Source: Thermoflavifilum sp.
GTDB taxonomy: Bacteria > Bacteroidota > Bacteroidia > Chitinophagales > Chitinophagaceae
Direction: 5' to 3'
NCBI RefSeq assembly: GCF_014961315.1
Contig: NZ_CP063141.1
Span: 1,178,001-1,242,000 of the forward strand
Length of the DNA: 64,000 bases
Below are positions 55,811 through 64,000 of this stretch, piece by piece. Numbering within the stretch: position 1 is the stretch's first letter; every line of letters starts with the position of its first letter. The notes below the pieces were generated by a model. That model saw nothing but the letters and a program-made list of their open reading frames with translations, ran no database searches and was not told the DNA's origin. Made by a program: the position numbers and the translations under genes.

Positions 55811-56608
55811 TCATTTCTTTTGCACAGGCCATTTCAATTCCAGCCATACGGGACAATGATCGGAATGTTGCACCTGCGGGAGAATATCGGCGTCGATGAT
55901 GGCGGATTTCAGAGGTTCCGTAACCGCGATATAGTCGATCCGCCAGCCTTTATTTTGCTGGCGTACGGTGGGGAAACGCATGCTCCACCAGCTGTAACGG
56001 TGTGGCTCGTTGGGATGCAGGTAGCGAAAGGTGTCAATCCATCCATGAGCAAAAAACTTATCCATCCATGCCCGTTCTTCGGGAAGAAATCCTGAGCTGT
56101 TTTTATTGCCTTTCGGATCATGAATATCGATTTCTTTGTGGGCAATGTTATAATCGCCACAGAGGATAATTCTGGGATATTGCTTTTTTAATTTTTCCAG
56201 ATAATCAAACCACTCGTCAAGCCATTGGTATTTGTATTGTTGTCGTTCTTCTCCGCTGGTACCAGAAGGATAATAAGCGTTGATGAGCAGGATATCGCCG
56301 AAAAGCAGTTGTAAGACACGGCCTTCCGCATCACTTTGTGGGAAACCATTGCCGTGAAAAACCTGATCGGGCTTTATTTTGGTAAGGATTCCTACACCGC
56401 TATATCCTTTTTTCTGTGCCGAAAACCAGTAGGTTTCATATCCGGCTTTATGGAAGACAGTCTGATCAATATCGCCGGGTTGGGCTTTGGTTTCCTGAAA
56501 ACAAATGATTTCACCTGGTGAGCTGGCTATCCAATCGGCCAGTCCTTTTTTTAATGCAGATCGGATACCATTCACATTGTAACTGAGGATGCGGATTGAG
56601 GACGACAT
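55811..56608 (-). CDS. xth: exodeoxyribonuclease III
   Basis: The 265-residue enzyme is an AP endonuclease/3'-5' exonuclease of the exonuclease-III family: ILSYNVNGIRSALKKGL, IICFQETKAQ (metal Glu), GYSGVGILTK, INAYYPSG, CGDYNIAHKEIDIHDPKGN, HRYSWWSMR and WRIDYIAVTEPL with the final HSDHCPVWLEL (catalytic His). It repairs abasic sites. The start at 56608 (MSSSIRIL) is preferred over 56626. It lies 45 bp downstream of the helicase gene in the repair cluster. Confidence 0.94.
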   Translation of the reverse strand: MSSSIRILSYNVNGIRSALKKGLADWIASSPGEIICFQETKAQPGDIDQTVFHKAGYETYWFSAQKKGYSGVGILTKIKPDQVFHGNGFPQSDAEGRVLQLLFGDILLINAYYPSGTSGEERQQYKYQWLDEWFDYLEKLKKQYPRIILCGDYNIAHKEIDIHDPKGNKNSSGFLPEERAWMDKFFAHGWIDTFRYLHPNEPHRYSWWSMRFPTVRQQNKGWRIDYIAVTEPLKSAIIDADILPQVQHSDHCPVWLELKWPVQKK

Positions 56609-56653
56609 GGGCATCGAAGTTAGCATATTTGTTTTGTTTCATGCAACTGAAAA

Positions 56654-59158
56654 TTATGTTGCGCGCTGGAGCTGCCGGAGCATACGTCGGATGCGATCTT
56701 CCCATTTTTCGGTACTTAAATTTTCCCTCAGGCTATCGACTTTCAGGGGGAAGCTGAAGGGGGTGAACTGATGGGGTGTCTGGAGTATGATTTCCTGATG
56801 CTGGATGCGGTGCAGGGTTTCCTGCAGGCGCAGCAGATCGACTTGTTCGAGTAAAGCTTCATCCAATGCCTGTCGCAGGAGCAGGTTGCCGGGATCATAT
56901 TGCCGGAGCACATCAAATAGCAAGCTGGTAGAGGATTGCAGGTGGCGTTGTGTTTTGTAAGCACCCGGGTAGCCCTGAAAGACCATGCCGGCTATGCAGG
57001 CAATATCGCGAAATTTTCGCCTGGCCATTTCCGTAGCGTTAATGCTTTGTAGCAAATCTTCCTGAAGGGAAGCGGGATGAAGCCATCGTTTTAAAGTTGT
57101 AGGTTGAATGGCAAGCGGCTGATCGGTAAGCAATTCAAACCCATAATCGTTCATCGCAATGGAAAACGTGCAAGGCTGATCGCTGGCTATGCGGTAAGCC
57201 AGCAGGCTGGCCATAGCTTCATGTACCTGTCGGCCTTCGAAGGGATAAACAAACAGGTGGTTGCCATCGCGTGTGCGGATATATTCCACCAGCAGCTCAT
57301 CTTCGTCGGGGATATGGGACAGCTGTTGTTGAAGCTCAAGCAAGGGCTGTAGGTAGGCAATTTCTGGTACTTGCTGGCGTCGATCGGCCAGTTGTTTCCG
57401 GAGTTCGGCTGCCAGTGGGCCTGAAAGGGGGATGCGGCCGCCCATCCAGCTGGGAATCCAGGCTTCCTGTGCCGGGGATTTTTTTACCCATACCACCATA
57501 TCTTTAATGCGCACCAGCTCCAGCGTTTTTCCCGCCAGCACAAAACAATCGCCGGGCTTTAGCCGGTCGATGAAATATTCTTCAATCATCCCTACATAGC
57601 CACCGTGCAAGCATTTCACTTTTAGCATGGCATCGCTCACAATGGTGCCGATATGCAGGCGATGGAGCATGGCCAGCCTTCGATGGGTGATGCGATAATA
57701 TCCCTCGCGCAGCTCAAGTTTTTGAAATTCGTCGTAGTGTTGAAGCGCTTCTCCACCCTGCGTGAGAAACTGCAATATCCACGACCACTCGTCCAGACTG
57801 AGATGCTGGTAAGCATAGGTAGAACGGATGACCGAAAAGAGGGTTTCAGCCTGAAAGCCGCCTCCCACAGCCAGTGTACTGAGAAACTGAATCAATACGT
57901 CGAAAGCCATGACCACTGGTCGGGGTTGTTCTACCTGCTGTTGTTCGATAGCCGATTTCAGTGCGGCCACTTCGGCTAACTCGAGGGCATGTGTGGGCAG
58001 AAAATAAATGTGGCTGCAGGCATCCGGTTGATGACCGCTTCGACCGGCCCGCTGCAGAAAGCGTGCAATGCTTTTGGGACTGCCTACCTGAATCACCGTA
58101 TCCACCGGACGAAAATCTACTCCCAGATCCAGGCTCGATGTGCAGATGACGGCCTTGAGCTGTCCCTGATGCAGCGCCTGTTCCACCCATTGTCGTAAAG
58201 CCATATCCATCGAACCATGATGGATGGCCAGGGTGCCGGCCAGCTCGGGAGCTTCATCTAACAACGCCTGGTACCAGCGCTCGGCCATGCCCCGGGTGTT
58301 GATGAAGAGGAGGCTGGATCGGCTTTGCTGGATGATAGGGATTACCTTGTGGATGAGCTTCAGTCCCAGATGGCCGGCCCATGAATAGTGGGTGATTTCA
58401 TCGGGATAGATGGTGTCGATCTGGATTTTTTTCTGGATGTGGGCCCGAATGATGGTGCGTTGGGAAGTGGGGATGGTGGATCCCAGCAGGGCATCCAGGG
58501 CTTCTGTGGGTTCGGCAAGGGTAGCCGAAAGGGCCCAGACGGGTATGGGGGCACAATGAAAATGGCTATGCCTCAGGTGTTGCAGATAGGCCAGCGCCAG
58601 CGACACCAGCAGCCCACGTTTGCTGCCCAGCAGCTCATGCCATTCATCGATCACAATCATGGAAAGATGCTGGAAATACGCTTCATGATGAGCATGGGTA
58701 AGCAACAGGTGTAGGCTTTCGGGAGTGATCACCAGCACTTCGGGCATTTGTTTGCTTTGCTGCCGTCGTTCCGATGGAAGGGTATCTCCGTTACGGATGC
58801 CTACCTGCCAGGGAATATCCATTTCCTGGATAGCCTGTTGCATGCTCCGTGCCAGATCGTTGGCCAGTGCGCGAAGGGGTGTGATCCAGAGCAGCTGCAG
58901 GCCTTTCCGGGTGGCCGTGTCGGCAGTCCTTTGAGCAAGATGATGGGCTTGTGTATTCATCCATCTGGCGAGCATGGGCAAAAAAACAGCAAACGTTTTT
59001 CCGCAGCCGGTGGGCGCCTGTAACAGACCTGAGTATCCCTGCAGGACTTTTATCCAGGTTTGTCGTTGAAAATCGGCTATAGTCCAACCTTTTTGTTGCA
59101 TCCACCGGCTGATGGCCTGGTAGCCCGGCGTTTCCGAAAGCTTCTGTTCAATATCCAT
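56654..59158 (-). CDS. ligase-associated Lhr-like DEXH-box DNA helicase
   Basis: The 834-residue helicase resembles Lhr and is of the type regularly found with ATP-dependent ligases. It has Walker A APTGCGKT (48-55), PLRALANDLARSM, motif II DEWH, motif III WALSATLAEP, motif IV LLFINTRGMAERWY, motif V SSLDLGVDF, motif VI QRAGRSGHQ, then the winged-helix and C-terminal Lhr-core parts. Lhr helicases unwind RNA-DNA or DNA-DNA ends in repair. The start at 59158 (MDIEQK) overlaps the ligase stop by 11 bp, so translation is coupled. The metallo-beta-lactamase exonuclease and phosphoesterase of the usual four-gene set are not here. Confidence 0.9.
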   Translation of the reverse strand: MDIEQKLSETPGYQAISRWMQQKGWTIADFQRQTWIKVLQGYSGLLQAPTGCGKTFAVFLPMLARWMNTQAHHLAQRTADTATRKGLQLLWITPLRALANDLARSMQQAIQEMDIPWQVGIRNGDTLPSERRQQSKQMPEVLVITPESLHLLLTHAHHEAYFQHLSMIVIDEWHELLGSKRGLLVSLALAYLQHLRHSHFHCAPIPVWALSATLAEPTEALDALLGSTIPTSQRTIIRAHIQKKIQIDTIYPDEITHYSWAGHLGLKLIHKVIPIIQQSRSSLLFINTRGMAERWYQALLDEAPELAGTLAIHHGSMDMALRQWVEQALHQGQLKAVICTSSLDLGVDFRPVDTVIQVGSPKSIARFLQRAGRSGHQPDACSHIYFLPTHALELAEVAALKSAIEQQQVEQPRPVVMAFDVLIQFLSTLAVGGGFQAETLFSVIRSTYAYQHLSLDEWSWILQFLTQGGEALQHYDEFQKLELREGYYRITHRRLAMLHRLHIGTIVSDAMLKVKCLHGGYVGMIEEYFIDRLKPGDCFVLAGKTLELVRIKDMVVWVKKSPAQEAWIPSWMGGRIPLSGPLAAELRKQLADRRQQVPEIAYLQPLLELQQQLSHIPDEDELLVEYIRTRDGNHLFVYPFEGRQVHEAMASLLAYRIASDQPCTFSIAMNDYGFELLTDQPLAIQPTTLKRWLHPASLQEDLLQSINATEMARRKFRDIACIAGMVFQGYPGAYKTQRHLQSSTSLLFDVLRQYDPGNLLLRQALDEALLEQVDLLRLQETLHRIQHQEIILQTPHQFTPFSFPLKVDSLRENLSTEKWEDRIRRMLRQLQRAT

Positions 59159-60740
59159 ATTGCTGTAGCAATTGTTGGAGATCCTGGAGGGTATTGATTT
59201 CTTCGGGCGTTTTGTCTTTCCTCCATCGCAGGATACGTGGGAAGCGAACAGCCACACCCGAACGATGGCGGCGGGACGGAGCCAATCCCTCAAAGCCAAT
59301 TTCGAACACCAATAATGGATCTACACTTCGCACCGGTCCAAATTGTTCGCGGCTGTGGGTTTTGATAAATTGATCGACTTCGCGGATTTCCTCATCACTC
59401 AGTCCCGAATATGCCCGGGCGAAGGGTACCAGCTGTTCACCGTCGCGCAGCGCAAAGGTGTAATCGGTGTATAAACCAGCTCTGCGTCCATGCCCGCGCT
59501 GGGCGTAAAGCATGACGGCATCCAGCGAAAAAGGGTTCAGCTTCCATTTCCACCAATCCCCACGATGCCTACCTGTGCGATAAGGTGAATCCCATTTTTT
59601 CAGCATCAATCCTTCGCTGCCCTTTTCACGGGCATGCTGGCGCGCAAGCGAAAGGCTGTCCCAGTCGGTAAAAGAAACCAGTGGCGAAATCCATAGCAAG
59701 GGATGAGCTGCGGTTTGAAGGCAGGACTCGAGCAGGCGGCGCCGCTCCATCAGGGGCCGAGTTCGTTGGTCCAAACCTTGAAACTCCAGCAGATCATAGG
59801 TCATGAAGATGACGGGTATCTCGCGCAATAACTGTTCGGATAGGTGTTTACGGCCGATACGGGTTTGTAATTGTGCAAAAGGTAAAATTTGCTGGTTCCG
59901 GCAGGGTAATATTTCGCCGTCCAGTACGGTTCCGTCGGGTAATCTCGTCCCTGCAGCCACAAGTTCCGGAAATCGATCGCCCATCCATTCTTCACCTCTC
60001 GACCACAGGAAAATTTCACCCTTGCGCTTGATCAATTGTCCTCGCATGCCATCCCATTTCCATTCAACGGCCCATGCCTGCGGATCTCCCAGATTTTTCG
60101 GTTCGGTATCGAGGGGATAAGCCAGGCAAAACGGATAAGGCCGGGATGTATTTTCATTAGTCGCGTGCAGCAGCGTTTCCAGTCGCGTTTTTCGAGGATC
60201 CCATGAGCCCGCAATCCGATGAGCCACGGTAGCCTTGTCAAGATGATAGGCATTGGCGATAGCCTGAATCAACAGATGATGCGACACTCCCACCCGGAAG
60301 GAACCGGTGAGCAGCTTATGCAACACAAAGCGGCCCCGCTGGTCGAGCGACGACCAATAGGTATGAAGAAATTCCCGTTTTGTTTTTTCCGGAGCGCCAT
60401 GCAGCTCCATCAGCTGTTCCATGAGCCGATGAAGAGAAGGAAGCGTGGCACAAGGTGGGTTTGTATCGGGAATCAATAAGGCGATGGTTTCAGCCAGGTC
60501 GCCGACGGTTTGGTAGCAGGCGTCGAATAGCCAGTCGGGCATCTGCAGATAGGCTTTACACCAGTTTTTCAGCTGGACAGATGTGATGGGGCGGCGAGGC
60601 CGACGGCCGGTGAAAAGCGCTACCACCCAAATTGCATCGTGCGGATCGGCGGCTAAAAAATAATTTTTCAGTGCATCCAGTTTTTCGGTTGTGTTCTGGG
60701 TTTGATCGAGCCGTTGAATCAATGCAATCAATTCCTTCAT
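59148..60740 (-). CDS. ATP-dependent DNA ligase (damage-response type)
   Basis: The 530-residue enzyme has an N-terminal DNA-binding domain (about 1-195), the nucleotidyltransferase domain with the AMP-lysine motif EWKWDGMRG (Lys228) and the OB-fold with SEGLMLKKWDSPYRTGRHRGDWWKWK. It seals nicks using ATP, probably in repair, since replication uses the NAD ligase also present in this cluster. The start at 60740 (MKELIALIQ) avoids the overlap with tadA that the ATG at 60779 would make. Its stop overlaps the helicase start. Confidence 0.92.
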   Translation of the reverse strand: MKELIALIQRLDQTQNTTEKLDALKNYFLAADPHDAIWVVALFTGRRPRRPITSVQLKNWCKAYLQMPDWLFDACYQTVGDLAETIALLIPDTNPPCATLPSLHRLMEQLMELHGAPEKTKREFLHTYWSSLDQRGRFVLHKLLTGSFRVGVSHHLLIQAIANAYHLDKATVAHRIAGSWDPRKTRLETLLHATNENTSRPYPFCLAYPLDTEPKNLGDPQAWAVEWKWDGMRGQLIKRKGEIFLWSRGEEWMGDRFPELVAAGTRLPDGTVLDGEILPCRNQQILPFAQLQTRIGRKHLSEQLLREIPVIFMTYDLLEFQGLDQRTRPLMERRRLLESCLQTAAHPLLWISPLVSFTDWDSLSLARQHAREKGSEGLMLKKWDSPYRTGRHRGDWWKWKLNPFSLDAVMLYAQRGHGRRAGLYTDYTFALRDGEQLVPFARAYSGLSDEEIREVDQFIKTHSREQFGPVRSVDPLLVFEIGFEGLAPSRRHRSGVAVRFPRILRWRKDKTPEEINTLQDLQQLLQQYGY

Positions 60741-60759
60741 GCTTTTAATCCCTTTGTGG

Positions 60760-61212
60760 TCACAAGCGGCGTCCGGCAAAAAAATCTTTCAGCAAACGTG
60801 TGCTCTCTTCAGCCAGTAATCCTCCCTGTACCGAGGTTTTAGGATGAAAGGGATGCATGCGTTTCTGGTGAATGCGATAACCGTTTTTCTCATCGGCGCT
60901 GGCGAAGACCACCCTGCCGATCTGGCTCCAGTAAAGTGCGCCCGTACACATCAGGCAAGGCTCCAGGGTTACATAAAGGGTGGCCTGGGGCAAATATTTG
61001 CTTCCCATTGCATGAAAGGCGGCGGTGAGGGCCAGCATTTCGGCGTGTGCGGTGGAATCGTTCAGCAGTTCCACCTGGTTATGGGCGCGAGCAATGATTT
61101 GTCCATCAATCACCAGAACGGCGCCTACAGGCACCTCACCGGCCACGTAAGCTTTCTGTGCTTCTTTCAGTGCTTCGCGCATGAATTGCAGGTCAGCTTC
61201 GAACAAGGGCAT
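60760..61212 (-). CDS. tadA: tRNA adenosine(34) deaminase TadA
   Basis: The 150-residue enzyme makes inosine at the wobble position of tRNA-Arg(ACG). Motifs: MREALKEAQKAYVAGEVPVGAVLV, the zinc and proton-shuttle HAEML and PCLMCTGAL, plus FASADEKNG. Length is normal. It lies between ligA and the ATP-dependent ligase, spaced 3 and 19 bp, so it is part of their transcript although its function is in translation. Free cytosine or guanine deaminases share the fold, but the DEKNG-type segment and length favour TadA. Confidence 0.9.
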   Translation of the reverse strand: MPLFEADLQFMREALKEAQKAYVAGEVPVGAVLVIDGQIIARAHNQVELLNDSTAHAEMLALTAAFHAMGSKYLPQATLYVTLEPCLMCTGALYWSQIGRVVFASADEKNGYRIHQKRMHPFHPKTSVQGGLLAEESTRLLKDFFAGRRL

Positions 61213-61215
61213 GGA

Positions 61216-63318
61216 TCAGGCGGATTCAATCAGTTTTAAAAATTGAGATTCATCGATGATTTGTACGGAGGGTATCTTCCGGGCTTTCTCGAGCTTGGAG
61301 CCGGGGTCTTCACCCACGACCAGATAATCCAGAGTGCGACTCACGCTGCTGGCGATTTTACCCCCGTGTTGCTCCACGAGCGCCTCGGCTTCCTGACGTT
61401 TCAAATGAGGCAAGGTACCGGTAAACAAAAAAGTTTTGCCAGCTAATTTTCCGGCCTGCATGGCCTGTTGAGGTTTGTTGCGCATATTCACGCCCAGCTT
61501 CTCCAATTCTTCCAGCATGTGCATATTGTCGCTGTTATGGAAAAAATCGTAAATGCTGCTGGCTACTTTGGGACCGATATCGGGAAGCTGGGTAAGTTGT
61601 TCAATGGTCCAGTGGTGCAAATCTGGCAGGTAGTCAATAGCCTGAGCCAGTGTGCGGGCGGTAGTTTCGCCCACATATCGAATGCCCAGAGCAAAGATGA
61701 GCCGGTTTAAGGGCTGTTTTTTTGAAGCCTCAATGGCCTGCTGAAGGTTGTGGACAGATTTTTCGCCGAAGCCTTCAAGCCGGCGGATTTTATCATAATC
61801 CAGCCGATAGATATCGGGTATGCTGCGCAACAATCCCAGCTCGTAAAATCGACGTACGTTGGCCTCTCCGAGGCTTTTGATATCCATAGCGTCCTTGCTT
61901 ACAAAATGGATCAGGCGTTCCAGCACCTGCGCCTCGCAATTCATGTTCACACATCTCCAGGCGGCTTCACCGTGGGGTTTCACCAGCGGGTCGCCACACA
62001 CCGGACAATGGGTGGGGAATACAATCGGTTTTTCCTGGCCAGTTCGCATTTCCACAACAGGTTTCACGATGTAAGGTATCACATCGCCGGCACGTTCCAC
62101 CAGTACAGTGTCGCCGATACGCAGATCCTTTTCCCGTACTACATCTTCATTGAATAAAGAAATGGAGCTCACGGTAACTCCGCCAATGGGAACAGGATCA
62201 ATTTTAGCCACCGGGGTGATGGTGCCGGTACGTCCTACCTGAAATTCCACTTTGCGCAACACACTCGTAGCCTGGCGGGCTTTGAATTTATAAGCAATGG
62301 CCCAGCGTGGGTGATGCGTGGTGGCGCCTATTTTTTCTTGAAGACGGATATCATCGACTTTAATCACCATGCCGTCGATCTCATACGGGAGGGAATCGCG
62401 TAATTGTTCAAATTCTTGTAGGTATTGAATCGCCTCGTCGATATGGTGTACGACTTTCATCAAACCGTAAGGTGTGGGAAAACCTAATTGGTGCAGGGTT
62501 TTAATAACACCCGATTGGCTAAGCAGGGTTTCGGGCAGGGGTTGGTGATGGGCCATTTCCACGAAACTGATCTGGTACAACACAGCCTGCAGTTTACGTC
62601 TGGCTACCTCACGGGGATCGATCATGCGCAGGGATCCTGATGTGGCATTACGTGGATTGGCGAAGGGCGGAAGGTTTTCGGCCAGGCGTTGCTGGTTGAG
62701 CGCTTTGAAAGTTTCTTTATGCATCAGGATTTCGCCGCGGATTTCTACCCTCCGGATGCCAAGTGCAGCAAAATCGGCTGATAGCGGGATGGCTTTAATT
62801 TGTTTGATATTGGTGGTAATTTCATCACCCCGGATGCCATCGCCGCGTGTGGCGCCGCGCCACAGGATATTGTTTTCATAAATCAATGAAATGCTGGCCC
62901 CATCGTATTTCGGCTCAATGCAGTAATCCACCCGGGAAATACCAGCCAGTTCCTTCACTCGCCTGTCCCAATCGCGCAGGTCGGCCGCATTGTAGGAGTT
63001 ATCCAGCGAAAGCATAGGGGTGAGATGGGCGACCGTAGGGAAATTTTCCGTCAAACCGCTGGCAATCCGCTGGGTGGGTGAATCGGGCGTAATTAGCTCC
63101 GGGTGTTGTGTTTCCAGTTGTTTCAGTCGATGAAATAAGGCATCATATTCCCCATCGCTGATCACAGGATTGTCCTGTACATAGTATCGCCACTCGGCAT
63201 AGCGCAGGGCCTGACGTAGCCGTTTTACCTGTTCGGCCGGTGCTTCATGATCGTAGTTCCTTTTTAATAAATCCTGCAGGAGTCGGGAAAGTTGTTTTTC
63301 TTCTTCAGGTGCATACAT
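61216..63318 (-). CDS. ligA: NAD-dependent DNA ligase LigA
   Basis: The 700-residue enzyme is the main replicative ligase. It has the NAD site in ISDGEYD, the AMP-lysine motif EPKYDGASISLIY, the OB fold (FQVGRTGTITPVAKIDPVPIGGVTVSSISLFN), the Cys4 zinc finger (CPVCG ... CVNMNCEAQ), the helix-hairpin-helix domain (GIRYVGETTARTLA) and a C-terminal BRCT domain (GKTFLFTGTLPHLKRQEAEALVEQHGGKI...LVVGEDPGSKLEKAR). The organism thus has both NAD- and ATP-dependent ligases in one cluster. It is the first gene of the minus-strand run and is divergent from the amidohydrolase gene. Confidence 0.97.
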   Translation of the reverse strand: MYAPEEEKQLSRLLQDLLKRNYDHEAPAEQVKRLRQALRYAEWRYYVQDNPVISDGEYDALFHRLKQLETQHPELITPDSPTQRIASGLTENFPTVAHLTPMLSLDNSYNAADLRDWDRRVKELAGISRVDYCIEPKYDGASISLIYENNILWRGATRGDGIRGDEITTNIKQIKAIPLSADFAALGIRRVEIRGEILMHKETFKALNQQRLAENLPPFANPRNATSGSLRMIDPREVARRKLQAVLYQISFVEMAHHQPLPETLLSQSGVIKTLHQLGFPTPYGLMKVVHHIDEAIQYLQEFEQLRDSLPYEIDGMVIKVDDIRLQEKIGATTHHPRWAIAYKFKARQATSVLRKVEFQVGRTGTITPVAKIDPVPIGGVTVSSISLFNEDVVREKDLRIGDTVLVERAGDVIPYIVKPVVEMRTGQEKPIVFPTHCPVCGDPLVKPHGEAAWRCVNMNCEAQVLERLIHFVSKDAMDIKSLGEANVRRFYELGLLRSIPDIYRLDYDKIRRLEGFGEKSVHNLQQAIEASKKQPLNRLIFALGIRYVGETTARTLAQAIDYLPDLHHWTIEQLTQLPDIGPKVASSIYDFFHNSDNMHMLEELEKLGVNMRNKPQQAMQAGKLAGKTFLFTGTLPHLKRQEAEALVEQHGGKIASSVSRTLDYLVVGEDPGSKLEKARKIPSVQIIDESQFLKLIESA

Positions 63319-63358
63319 GGAATAAAGATTAAATTCGCCATGAATTTAACGGGTCGAT

Positions 63359-64000
63359 GTGAACACACAGCCATTTTCCGCTTTCGTCCGGGCAATCAAA
63401 TATACTCCATTCCTGCTCATGTTAAGTGTTATGCTCAGCTGTCATACCCATCGTCGGTCAGCAGATCTGATCGTGCATCATGCCACTATTTACACTGTGG
63501 ATGATGATTTCCATATAACCCAGGCCATGGCGATCAAGTCGGGTAAGATTCTCGCTGTGGGCACTGATGCACAAATCCTGCGCGATTATTCCGCTCCAGA
63601 AGAAGTTGACCTGCAGGGCAAATACGTGTATCCAGGCTTTATCGACGCGCATGCCCATTTCTATGCATACGCCCTATCGTTATTATCGGTGGATTTAACC
63701 GGAGCCCGGAGCTGGGAAGATGTGCTGAAGCGTGTACAGGCATTTGCTGCCACTCACCCGGAAGGATGGATTGTGGGGCGTGGTTGGGATCAAAATCAAT
63801 GGCCTGGCCGGCAGTTTCCCGATCGGGCAGCGCTGGATCGCCTGTTTCCCGATCGGCCGGTGTTGCTCACGCGGGTTGATGGCCATGCAGCCATTGCGAA
63901 TGGGGAGGCGCTGAGGCGGGCAGGCGTCAAACCCGGCCAAACCCTTCAGGGGGGCTTGTTTGTGACACAACATGGACGCCTGACAGGGGTATTAATCGAC
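63359..64000 (+). CDS. YtcJ-like amidohydrolase lipoprotein, N-terminal part
   Basis: The frame runs off the right edge. No ATG gives a full signal peptide; the GTG at 63359 yields about 28 residues ending in the lipobox VMLSC, so I take that as the start. ATG 63419 and 63431 would leave only a stub of it. The mature part matches the amidohydrolase_3 family: ADLIVHHATIYTVDDDFHITQAMAI, KYVYPGFIDAHAHFYAYALSLLSVDLTGARSW (metal site HAH), GWIVGRGWDQNQWPGRQFP and RVDGHAAIANGEALRRAG. YtcJ-type enzymes hydrolyse amide substrates; the substrate is not known. Confidence 0.85.
   Translation, partial: MNTQPFSAFVRAIKYTPFLLMLSVMLSCHTHRRSADLIVHHATIYTVDDDFHITQAMAIKSGKILAVGTDAQILRDYSAPEEVDLQGKYVYPGFIDAHAHFYAYALSLLSVDLTGARSWEDVLKRVQAFAATHPEGWIVGRGWDQNQWPGRQFPDRAALDRLFPDRPVLLTRVDGHAAIANGEALRRAGVKPGQTLQGGLFVTQHGRLTGVLID

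Overview
The window is chromosomal DNA from a member of the Bacteroidota, most likely the order Chitinophagales (Chitinophagaceae-like). The evidence is the gene content: GLPGLI-family secreted proteins, several TonB-dependent receptors, a GH97 glycosidase, a DUF1080 protein, ribosomal protein THX, RicT/PSP1, an ECF sigma/anti-sigma pair and a Lhr-like helicase with an ATP-dependent DNA ligase. Promoters fit the Bacteroidota form TTTG-(19-20)-TAnnTTTG, and Shine-Dalgarno sequences are mostly absent. I see no prophage, insertion sequence, CRISPR array, tRNA or rRNA. The genus assignment is inference.

Layout. 1-382: 3' end of ispG, convergent with a large outer-membrane receptor-like gene (377-3064). 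3118-5424: two tandem GLPGLI genes (one frameshifted) and a small cysteine-rich secreted protein. 5615-9328: a SRPBCC protein, divergent from a UvrD-type helicase/Fe-S nuclease that is cut in two by one in-frame TAA. 9388-16350: Ig-like lipoprotein, membrane protein, pcrA, recX, omega-amidase-like hydrolase, nagA. 16335-22918: a coiled-coil lipoprotein, SixA-like phosphatase, peptidoglycan amidase and a glycan cluster (GH97, DUF1080, GHL10-type hydrolase). 23060-27964: cystathionine gamma-synthase-like enzyme, a solitary DNA methyltransferase with a degenerate staphylococcal-nuclease-like C-terminus, MlaE/MlaF, RpiA. 27990-34858: RicT, DNA polymerase III delta', a frameshifted M1 peptidase, and katG with a near-ideal OxyR half-site upstream. 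35085-38407: siderophore receptor plus PepSY membrane protein (iron uptake). 38442-40460: a lipoprotein that looks like a class D beta-lactamase without its catalytic residues, and Kbl.

40654-47175: an ECF sigma factor, its probable anti-sigma factor and an outer-membrane barrel protein, then a second unit with its own promoter: a short Cys-rich protein, a TonB-dependent receptor and a sialidase-fold lipoprotein with a CPCC motif. I read this unit as a candidate metal-acquisition locus. 47244-49366: ComF and RadA. 49782-54713: YugP-type metallopeptidase, then rplM-rpsI-rpsB-tsf ending in a clear terminator, then pyrH and pdxH. 54710-63318, all on the minus strand: ribosomal protein THX, HU, DUF4286, exonuclease III, Lhr-like helicase, ATP-dependent ligase, TadA, NAD-dependent ligase. 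The last five overlap or are tightly spaced and form a DNA-repair cluster. 63359-64000: start of a YtcJ-like amidohydrolase lipoprotein.

Three genes are interrupted (GLPGLI frameshift near 3810, helicase stop at 7337, M1 peptidase frameshift at 31786). Two are single-base indels and one is a substitution, so both assembly error and real decay are possible. The most unusual items are the methyltransferase/nuclease-like fusion, the split helicase-nuclease, the beta-lactamase-like pseudoenzyme, the CPCC/receptor operon, and the terminator-like hairpin directly before radA.
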